Assembly (NCBI GenBank): GCA_016926315.1
Contig: JAFGOU010000434.1
Location: 1-14,645, forward strand
DNA: 14,645 nucleotides
Source of the DNA: Chitinispirillaceae bacterium
GTDB taxonomy: Bacteria; Fibrobacterota; Chitinivibrionia; Chitinivibrionales; Chitinispirillaceae
Direction: 5' to 3'
The position numbers and the translations under genes are program-made. The notes below the pieces were generated by a model that saw only the letters and a program-made list of their open reading frames with translations, ran no database searches and was not told the DNA's origin. Of this stretch, positions 1 through 5,567 are shown in pieces. How positions within the stretch are numbered: the first letter of the stretch is position 1; every line of letters begins with the position of its first letter.

Positions 1-52
1 AATGCATTGTTTTGATTTTGGTCATCCTCATTTTTTCTCTGCGCACTCTGCG

Positions 53-88
53 TATTTCGACAGGCTCAATACAGGCCTCCGCGGTGAG
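53..88 (+). repeat. Dispersed repeat, copy 1 (36 bp)
   Basis: This matches the copy at 495-530 at 33 of 36 positions, both starting TATTTCGACAG and ending GCGGTGAG. It is preceded by CTCTGCGCACTCTGCG (about 37-52). That stretch reads as if it would join directly onto the CTCCGCGGTGAG at the end of the repeat, so the central part looks inserted into another repeat. The nesting is an inference from appearance. Confidence 0.75.
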
Positions 89-189
89 ATTGTATTTGTT
101 TCATGGGATTTTTTCAACGCTTCAACAAAATTCATGAATAATCCGGGTTAGTGTCTGTCCGAAAAGTCCCCCTGCTGACGTCATATCGG

Positions 190-223
190 CCTGCCTTCGC
201 CGTAGCGGCTTCGCGCAGGCAGG
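190..223. repeat. Compound hairpin repeat (REP-like)
   Basis: The outer stem is CCTGCCT (190-196) with AGGCAGG (217-223). Inside it is GCCG (199-202) pairing with CGGC (206-209) around a TAG loop. It sits between GTCATATCGG (180-189) and GGAAACCGGTATCCAG, as extragenic palindromic elements often do. I see no T-tract after it on either strand, so a terminator role is unlikely. Confidence 0.6.
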
Positions 224-270
224 TGGAAACCGGTATCCAGTATGCGAAAAAACCTGGATGGCAGGCTTGG

Positions 271-301
271 TTCGACAGGGCTCACCACAAGCCTTCGCGG
301 T
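271..301 (+). repeat. Dispersed repeat, copy 2 (diverged)
   Basis: This reads TTCGACAGGGCTCACCACAA followed by GCCTTCGCGGT. It aligns with the repeats at 53-88 and 495-530 with one inserted G and about five substitutions. It lies between a CTGGAT half-site (254-259) and a CCGGC/GCCGG hairpin (302-315), so it appears embedded in a second repeat family. Confidence 0.55.
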
Positions 302-315
302 CCGGCGTTAGCCGG
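302..315. repeat. Small perfect hairpin CCGGC-GTTA-GCCGG
   Basis: A 5-bp stem with a 4-base loop is followed by AATG. With the ATCCAG/CTGGAT pair at 235-259 it resembles the right end of a common extragenic element of the form GTCAT..CCGG..ATCCAG..CTGGAT..CCGGC..GCCGGAATG. Assignment to that element is by pattern recall and is not verified. Confidence 0.5.
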
Positions 316-494
316 AATGTTGAATGTCACAATTCAGGGGTTTCCGGACGGGCACTATTTATCAAAATCAACCCCAATCTGAACGCACCCGTTCGGTGAA
401 TTGATAAAAGGAGAGTAACTATTCAGGTGCCAAAATTGCCCTTTCCGCTCATAGCAGCCACGCCGAAGGGTGAGCAATATCAAATTAAGGCTCA

Positions 495-530
495 TATTTC
501 GACAGACTCAATACAGGCCTGTGCGGTGAG
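495..530 (+). repeat. Dispersed repeat, copy 3 (36 bp)
   Basis: This is the second near-identical copy of the 53-88 repeat, with 3 mismatches in 36. It ends 17 bp from the stop codon of the minus-strand PAS gene. Its position just past a gene end is typical of extragenic repeats and argues against a coding role. Confidence 0.75.
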
Positions 531-547
531 TCATGCGTATTTTAGGA

Positions 548-1261
548 TTACTGTCCCTTGATCCCCGCTTCTTTACCGTTTTCCATCTTTTTCCAGAGGT
601 CGGGATAGAATTGTTTGACGCAGTCAGGGCAGAGGGTATGGGTAAAATCGGCAAGGGTGTGTCTGCGCAGATAGGACTCGATATGGTTCCAGTAGCCGTG
701 ATCGTCGCGTATCTTCTTGCAGCAGGCGCAGATCGGCAGGAGGCCGCGCAGGGTCTCGAGTTCTCCGAGCGCCTGTTGCAGCTTGGCGATGAGCTTGAGA
801 CGGTCCTGCTCGGCGGTCTTTTGCGCCGTGATGTCCTGGGATGCGATGATTGCGCCGCCGGGGAATGGCGATATGGTGATGCTCAACACCTTGTTGCCGT
901 ATTCGAGGTCGGGATAATAGCCGATTTTTCCGCTTGCCATGCACTCCATGAGATTATGGTACATGTCGATATTGTGGCGCGAGGCGTAGTCCTTGTACAT
1001 GATGTCCCCGATGGCGGGCAGCCGGTCGCCGGAACATATTTTCGCTTTGTTCGATTTGATAACCCTGCCGTCGGAGTCAACCACCATGGTAAGCACCGGA
1101 TTGTACTGAAACAGGGCGAAATTGAACGTCTCTTTTTCGGCGAGTTTCTGGAGCGCGGCCTTATAGTCGGATTCGATTTTTTCAAAACGGGCAACGCGTT
1201 CACGCAGAGAGCTGACTTCCGCTTCCAGTGTACCGGTTGCTGTCGTTGCTCGTTCGCTCAT
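548..1261 (-). CDS. PAS-domain protein with C-terminal CxxC...CxxC motif
   Basis: A 237-residue soluble sensory protein with no signal peptide or membrane segment. Residues ~11-44 look like a coiled coil and ~45-147 form a PAS fold (FQYNPVLTMVVDSDGRVI near the start; SQDITAQK at the end, typical of the PAS exit). A short helix follows, then a conserved C-terminal module (~171-222) with C178xxC181 and C211xxC214, plausibly a zinc site. The same GLLPIC..CKKIRDD.GYWN..E motif is familiar to me from the C-termini of PAS, GAF and receiver proteins in many phyla. There is no histidine kinase, GGDEF or other catalytic domain, so it probably senses a ligand or redox state and acts through protein contact. 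The antisense frame of similar length (533-1288) has no recognisable domain. A GAGG lies 13 nt before the ATG, so the start is reasonable but not certain. It is divergent from the receiver gene. Confidence 0.85.
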   Translation of the reverse strand: MSERATTATGTLEAEVSSLRERVARFEKIESDYKAALQKLAEKETFNFALFQYNPVLTMVVDSDGRVIKSNKAKICSGDRLPAIGDIMYKDYASRHNIDMYHNLMECMASGKIGYYPDLEYGNKVLSITISPFPGGAIIASQDITAQKTAEQDRLKLIAKLQQALGELETLRGLLPICACCKKIRDDHGYWNHIESYLRRHTLADFTHTLCPDCVKQFYPDLWKKMENGKEAGIKGQ

Positions 1262-1603
1262 CGTGTGCAGGGGACCTCGTTGGGTTGATCATCTCCGGCA
1301 TTCGGACCCACCCCTTGTGCCGGTGTGTTTTCCCTAGAAAAAAGCGCGGTTTTTCAATAATTTCATTCATTATACTATTACCGGTAAAAAAACATCAATT
1401 TCTTTTTATGAAAATAAGGTGTGTGCCGCCATACGGGGCGGTTATGGAATTTCATTGCATGGTCAACGATAAAAAATTTATCTTCCACTACTACCTCATC
1501 ATTCATCGAGAGCGGGTGGAGGAATAAAAGATTCGTGGTGGCTTTGTGACAACAGCGGTTTTTTCGACCTGGCGTTCGTGCGTCAGTAGAAAACGGTCGG
1601 ATC
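1262..1603. other. AT-rich divergent intergenic region
   Basis: A 342-bp gap between the divergent PAS and receiver genes, clearly more AT-rich than its flanks. It contains a good minus-strand promoter (1369-1398) and a short inverted repeat GATAAA-aaa-TTTATC (1469-1483). No convincing promoter for the receiver gene could be singled out. The frames crossing it have no domain resemblance and are treated as chance. Confidence 0.6.
1369..1398 (-). promoter_or_regulatory. Probable sigma-70 promoter of the PAS gene
   Basis: Read on the minus strand, TTGATG (1398-1393) is followed after 18 bp by a perfect TATAAT (1374-1369). Transcription would begin near 1362, leaving a leader of about 100 nt before the ATG at 1261. 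The -35 matches consensus at 4 of 6 positions. Confidence 0.5.
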
Positions 1604-2005
1604 ATGCAAGAAAAGCCCTATCGTATCCTGCTGGTCGATGATGAGCCCGGTATCCGCAAAATCCTGCGGCTTTTTCTCGAGGTCGAAGGGTTCAGCGTGT
1701 ATGAGGCAATCACGGCGAGCCAGGCGATTTCTGTCATCCAGAAAGAGAAACCTGATCTTGTCATACTCGACGTTATCCTCTGCGGACAGACCGGGTTTGA
1801 GGTGTGTGAGTGGGTAAAAAACAATCCTGAGACAAAGGATCTTATCGTGTTTCTTTTTACCGCACTCAATCAGGAGCACGATTACCGCGAGGGACAGCGG
1901 GTGAAATGCGACCTGTATCTGACCAAACCGCAGAATCCAAAGGACATCGTTGAAAAGGTGAAAGAGTATCTTGCCGATAGAGCGCGCGCGAAAGCCGCCC
2001 CGTGA
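1604..2005 (+). CDS. Stand-alone response-regulator receiver (CheY-like)
   Basis: A 133-residue single receiver domain with no output domain. All the usual catalytic positions are visible: acidic pair D12-D13 in LLVDDE, phosphoacceptor D56 in VILDV, T86 in FLFTAL, and K108 followed by P109 in LTKPQ. The length matches single-domain regulators, which act by binding partners when phosphorylated. A short Ala/Arg tail ends the protein. The ATG lacks a strong Shine-Dalgarno; AACGG lies just upstream. secD starts 61 bp downstream with no terminator between, so co-transcription is possible. The divergent PAS gene is a natural candidate partner, but neither encodes a kinase, so the phosphodonor must lie elsewhere. 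The family call is firm and the pathway is unknown. Confidence 0.93.
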   Translation: MQEKPYRILLVDDEPGIRKILRLFLEVEGFSVYEAITASQAISVIQKEKPDLVILDVILCGQTGFEVCEWVKNNPETKDLIVFLFTALNQEHDYREGQRVKCDLYLTKPQNPKDIVEKVKEYLADRARAKAAP

Positions 2006-2066
2006 TAACCGGTGTCATCGCCCCATTCGGTAACCATGCATTCAAGAAAGGACAGGCAGGTTGTTT

Positions 2067-3776
2067 ATGGATAAAAAGATCATATGGCGTTTGACCATCG
2101 TTGTCGCGTCATTTCTCCTCATGGGTTATTTCCTGGTCGATTCGGTGGTCTACTATGCAAAACCGCTGGAGCAGCGGGAAGAATACGTAAAGACGCATCC
2201 CAACATCCTCAAACGTATCGTCAATCTGGGCCTCGATCTCCAGGGCGGCATGCGGCTTGTTCTTGAGATCGACCGGTCAAAACTCGAAAAAGAGCAGCAG
2301 AAAAAACTGCTCGATCGCGCCTATACGGTCATCGAAAACCGCATCAACAAGCTCGGCGTCGCCGAGCCGACCATCCAGAAGCAGGGCCAGGATCGGATCA
2401 TCGTCGAACTGCCCGGTCTCAAGGACGAAAAAAGGGCCAAAGAGATCATCGGTCAGACCGCCCAGCTCGAATTCATGCTGCTGCGGGAACCCGTACAGCT
2501 CGAAAAGGCCATTTCGGTCATTGATAACGTTCTGGCCGGAAAGGCGCTCATGGATTCATCCATCGCGACCGCGGCGAAAGATACGGTTTCGGAAAAAGAA
2601 AAGGAGAAGCAGGTACTTGCCGAAAAGCTGTTCAAGGGGGCGGATAACACGACTGATACGACGGCCAAGAGCGCAATCAAGGACTCCGCGAAAACAATGA
2701 CGGTTGAGGAACTGGCAAAGGCGTCATCGTTCAAGGAATTTCTGGTGTCGGTACAGGACCAGTTGGGCGTTCGCATGGACAATGTCGAACGGGTCAAGGC
2801 AATCCTGGGCCGAACCGACGTCCGTGAAGCGCTCGAACGGTCGGGACTGGGCGGTAATGTCTTTCTCTGGAGTCATGATACCACCAAAGTCGAGGGGAAG
2901 ATGTTCCGTTCGCTGTATTACTTGAAAGCAGCACCTGAAATGACGGGTGAAGCGATCAAGACGGCAAGCCCGTCGATTGACCAGGGTTTCCGTGCGGGCG
3001 CCGCCAAGGTCGATATGGAGATGGACGCCCGTGGTGCCCGGCGGTTCGCCGCGGTCACCGGACGGAATGTCAACAAGTTCCTGGCGATCGTGCTCGACAG
3101 CACCGTGTATTCAGCTCCGCGGATAATCCAGAAGATCCCGCTCGGCCGCGCCGAAATTACCGGCAGTTTCACCATGGAAGAGGCTAAAAATCTGGCCATC
3201 GTTCTGGAGGCCGGTGCGTTGCCCGCGCCGGTAACGATCATCGAGGAGCGCACCGTTGGTCCGTCGCTCGGTCAGGACTCGATTGAAAAAAGCATCAAAG
3301 CCGGCATTATAGGCGGCCTGTTGGTTATCATCTTCATGATATTTTACTATCGGCTGTGCGGCGTTATCGCGGTGGTGCTGGTTATTCTGAATGTTTTCGG
3401 TATTCTGGCGGTGATGGCCGGTCTCAATGCGACCCTGACCCTGCCGGGTATTGCGGGTATTATCCTTCAGATCGGTATGGGTGTCGACGCCAACGTGCTT
3501 ATTTTTGAGCGTATCAGGGAGGAACTGCGGCTTGGAAAGACCGTCCGCAGCGCGATCGAAGCAGGATTCAACCGTGCGTTCGTCACCATTGTCGACTCTA
3601 ACCTTACGACCATTGTGACCGCGCTTATCATTCTCTGGAAAGGGACCGGAGCGCTGCGCGGGTTTGCGCTGACGCTCATTTTCGGTCTTACCATTTCCCT
3701 GTTTCTCGCGTTGTTCGTTTCAAGGGTCGTAATGGATATCATGTTCAAGAAAAATGTCGGGAAAATGAGTATTTAA
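2067..3776 (+). CDS. secD: Protein-export membrane protein SecD
   Basis: SecD works with SecF in the inner membrane and uses the proton gradient to help pull preproteins out on the periplasmic side of SecYEG. The protein has 569 residues. TM1 is at ~9-29, followed by the conserved NLGLDLQGGMRLVLEI (53-68). The periplasmic P1 region contains a Lys/Thr-rich low-complexity stretch (~165-215) and ends in AGALPAPV and GPSLGQDSI (382-406). Five C-terminal membrane helices follow (~411-558). GVDANVLIFERIREE (472-486) carries the family's key Asp (D474) and FNRAFVTIVDSNLTT is at 501-515. I chose the ATG at 2067 over the TTG at 2061 because GGCAGG lies 6 nt upstream of the ATG but abuts the TTG. secF follows after 25 bp. 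The usual upstream neighbour yajC is absent; a receiver gene is there instead. Confidence 0.97.
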   Translation: MDKKIIWRLTIVVASFLLMGYFLVDSVVYYAKPLEQREEYVKTHPNILKRIVNLGLDLQGGMRLVLEIDRSKLEKEQQKKLLDRAYTVIENRINKLGVAEPTIQKQGQDRIIVELPGLKDEKRAKEIIGQTAQLEFMLLREPVQLEKAISVIDNVLAGKALMDSSIATAAKDTVSEKEKEKQVLAEKLFKGADNTTDTTAKSAIKDSAKTMTVEELAKASSFKEFLVSVQDQLGVRMDNVERVKAILGRTDVREALERSGLGGNVFLWSHDTTKVEGKMFRSLYYLKAAPEMTGEAIKTASPSIDQGFRAGAAKVDMEMDARGARRFAAVTGRNVNKFLAIVLDSTVYSAPRIIQKIPLGRAEITGSFTMEEAKNLAIVLEAGALPAPVTIIEERTVGPSLGQDSIEKSIKAGIIGGLLVIIFMIFYYRLCGVIAVVLVILNVFGILAVMAGLNATLTLPGIAGIILQIGMGVDANVLIFERIREELRLGKTVRSAIEAGFNRAFVTIVDSNLTTIVTALIILWKGTGALRGFALTLIFGLTISLFLALFVSRVVMDIMFKKNVGKMSI

Positions 3777-3801
3777 CTTTTCAACTTTTTAAAGGACTGG
3801 T

Positions 3802-4722
3802 ATGATAGAATTTCTAAAAAATTCGAACTTTAATTTTATCGGGCCGAGGAAAGTGGCTATTACGATTTCCATTATCCTCATCGTCTCTTCGCTTGTCGTC
3901 ATGCTGATCCGGAACGGCAAACCAAACGTTTCGATCGATTTTTCGGGCGGCACGGTGGTTCAGGTCAAGTTTGAAAAACCGGTTCAGGGCGATCTCGGTA
4001 AAATCCGTTCTATTGTCACGGCGCTTGATTTCGGCACGCCTGAGGTTAAAACCGTTGGCCCTGTTTCGCATAATGAAATCCAGATAACCGTTAAAAAGAA
4101 GGCGGAGGGGTCCTTTGTCGGCGACCAGATCAAAGCTGCCATCATTAAAGGATATCCCGACAACCAATTCGAGTTGCGCCGGCAGGAACTCGTCGGTCCT
4201 AAAATCGGCAACGAGCTTAAAACCGATGCCCTCATTGCCGTGTCGTTGAGTCTTGTGGCGTTGCTCATTTACGTGGGATTCCGGTTCAGCCTTCCTTTCG
4301 GACTTGCCGCGATCGTCCCGCTTTTCCATGACGTTCTGATCGCCCTTACGCCGTTTTTATTTTTTAACATCGAAATTTCGTTGGCCACCATTGCCGCGCT
4401 TATGACCATCGTCGGATTTTCCATTAACGACACCATCGTTATTTTCGACCGTATCCGTGAAAACCTTCGTGGCGGGGCCTTGCGCCAGAAGAATTTCATC
4501 GAGCTTATCAACTGGAGCATCAACCTTACGCTCTCGCGGACCATTATTACCTCCCTGACGGTCTTTTTCGGCGTATCGTTTCTTTACTTCCTGGGCGGTG
4601 AATCGATCAAAGATTTTTCCCTCACCATGTTTGTAGGGACTATCGCAGGTGTCTACTCGACGATCTACATTGCCAGCCCCATTCTCATTTGGTGGAACAA
4701 GCGCTGGCCGATTACGAAATAA
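3802..4722 (+). CDS. secF: Protein-export membrane protein SecF
   Basis: A 306-residue partner of SecD, of normal length for separately encoded SecF. TM1 is at ~18-36, then SIDFSGGTVVQVKF (44-57), a periplasmic domain, VGPKIGNELK (131-140), and five further membrane helices. The signature GFSINDTIVIFDRIREN (205-221) and SRTIITSLTVFFGVS (245-259) form the proton-path helices together with SecD. A strong AAAGGA lies 5 nt before the ATG. The gene is 25 bp behind secD and almost certainly in the same transcript. A hairpin with a modest T-run follows 29 bp after the stop. I see no missing motif or frameshift. Confidence 0.97.
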   Translation: MIEFLKNSNFNFIGPRKVAITISIILIVSSLVVMLIRNGKPNVSIDFSGGTVVQVKFEKPVQGDLGKIRSIVTALDFGTPEVKTVGPVSHNEIQITVKKKAEGSFVGDQIKAAIIKGYPDNQFELRRQELVGPKIGNELKTDALIAVSLSLVALLIYVGFRFSLPFGLAAIVPLFHDVLIALTPFLFFNIEISLATIAALMTIVGFSINDTIVIFDRIRENLRGGALRQKNFIELINWSINLTLSRTIITSLTVFFGVSFLYFLGGESIKDFSLTMFVGTIAGVYSTIYIASPILIWWNKRWPITK

Positions 4723-4751
4723 AAGCAACCATACACCTGGCCGAGTAAAAA

Positions 4752-4788
4752 GGGGGAGCCTCCGTTACGGTTCCCCCGTTGTATTTTT
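4752..4788 (+). terminator. Terminator-like hairpin after secF
   Basis: GGGGGAGCC (4752-4760) pairs with GGTTCCCCC (4769-4777), a 9-bp stem with one G·T around an 8-base loop, followed by GTTGTATTTTTA. The T-run is interrupted, so termination may be partial. It ends only 6 nt before the Shine-Dalgarno of the next gene, leaving no room for a promoter between. The loop-side GCCTC (4758-4762) is complementary to GAGGC (4795-4799), which contains that Shine-Dalgarno. Confidence 0.7.
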
Positions 4789-4804
4789 ACCTTCGAGGCG
4801 GATT

Positions 4805-5527
4805 ATGAAACCCAGGATACCTGTTTTCCTCTGCGTGGTTCTCATGTTCGGGATTGCGGCGGGGAACGAATGTCAGCTTACCATCGCGCGGCTCAAATAC
4901 GGCGGCGGCGGTGACTGGTATGCCAACCCGTCAAGCTATCCCAACCTCATCAAAACGATCAGGGACCGGACGAACCTTCCGGTGTGCGATACCCTGGCTA
5001 CGGTCGAGATCATGGACGAACGGCTTTTCCGCTACCCCTTCCTCTGCATGACCGGCCATGGCGATGTGCGTTTTACCGTACGAGAGCGCGTCCGCCTGCG
5101 CGCCTATCTTGCCGCCGGCGGATTCCTGTGGGTCGACGACACCTATGGCATGGATCCCACCTTTCGAAGGGAGGTCGCCGCGCTCTTTCCCGAAAACCCG
5201 CTCGTTGAACTTCCGGCAGACCACCCGGTCTATCGGTTCCCGCATAAGCTGGCCGGGCTCCCCAAGATCCACGAGCACGACGGCGAGCGGAGCCAGGGAT
5301 TCGGCCTGTTTTTTGACCATCGAATGGTCCTGTTCTATTCCTACAGTTCCGATATCACCGACGGCATGGAGGACCTGCATATTCATAACGACGGTAAAGC
5401 GCTTCATGAACTTTCCCTGCAGATGGGGATCAACCTGGTAACTTGGTTTTTCGATCCGGAGGAAAAAGCGCGCAAGGCCGTTTCCGCGATTTTCAGACCG
5501 GTATCAGACCGGGGAAACAGACCGTGA
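4805..5527 (+). CDS. Secreted DUF4159-domain protein
   Basis: A 240-residue protein with an N-terminal export signal (hydrophobic ~6-19, likely cleavage after AAG20), so probably periplasmic. The rest is one DUF4159 domain: RLKYGGGGDWYANPSSYPNL (29-48) with the Gly-rich/Trp signature, PFLCMTGHGDV (78-88), and GGFLWVDDTYG (105-115). The family is thought to share the fold of class I glutamine amidotransferases, but no catalytic Cys-His-Glu triad is evident and the function is unknown. In many genomes DUF4159 is fused to or sits beside BatA/DUF58/MoxR envelope genes. Here it is a short stand-alone form followed by a DUF4175 protein 40 bp later. I chose the ATG at 4805 because GAGG lies 6 nt upstream and it begins the signal peptide; upstream in-frame codons overlap the end of secF and the hairpin. 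Confidence 0.88.
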   Translation: MKPRIPVFLCVVLMFGIAAGNECQLTIARLKYGGGGDWYANPSSYPNLIKTIRDRTNLPVCDTLATVEIMDERLFRYPFLCMTGHGDVRFTVRERVRLRAYLAAGGFLWVDDTYGMDPTFRREVAALFPENPLVELPADHPVYRFPHKLAGLPKIHEHDGERSQGFGLFFDHRMVLFYSYSSDITDGMEDLHIHNDGKALHELSLQMGINLVTWFFDPEEKARKAVSAIFRPVSDRGNRP

Positions 5528-5567
5528 ACGGACGGCGCTGCCGGGAGGCTGCATCCATGGTGGCTAT

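Larger units (their letters stand above)
1..547. other. Gene-free left end packed with short repeats
   Basis: No reading frame here resembles a known protein; the possible small frames contain the repeats themselves. Instead the stretch contains three copies of a short dispersed repeat (about 53-88, 271-301 and 495-530). It also has a compound hairpin at 190-223, a small ATCCAG/CTGGAT hairpin at 235-259, a perfect CCGGC-GTTA-GCCGG hairpin at 302-315, and inverted pairs 344-352/388-396 (one G·T) and 358-365/401-408 (TTTATCAA/TTGATAAA). Similar extragenic palindromes are common in many genomes. The region follows the 3' end of the minus-strand PAS gene and could serve as its transcription end, but I see no canonical T-tract terminator. 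Confidence 0.7.

Noticed and set aside
149..167. TAGTGTCTGTCCGAAAAGT resembling an insertion-sequence end
   Set aside because: No matching inverted end and no transposase remnant in the window; one short resemblance is not enough.
151..399. 82-codon frame in the repeat-rich left end
   Set aside because: Its codons are the hairpins and dispersed repeat; it has a GTG start, no ribosome site and no domain.
427..561. Short GTG-started frame (44 codons) with GGAGAG upstream
   Set aside because: It runs through the dispersed repeat at 495-530 and into the 3' end of the PAS gene on the opposite strand; no domain resemblance.
533..1288. Plus-strand 251-codon frame antisense to the PAS gene
   Set aside because: It has no recognisable domain and ordinary antisense composition; the minus-strand frame shows clear PAS and CxxC signatures.
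1228..1527. 99-codon frame across the divergent intergenic region
   Set aside because: It overlaps the PAS gene start and its promoter, is of AT-rich random composition and has no domain.
4649..4804. Upstream extension of the DUF4159 gene into secF
   Set aside because: It would read through the end of secF and the hairpin; the ATG at 4805 has a well-spaced GAGG and begins a signal peptide.
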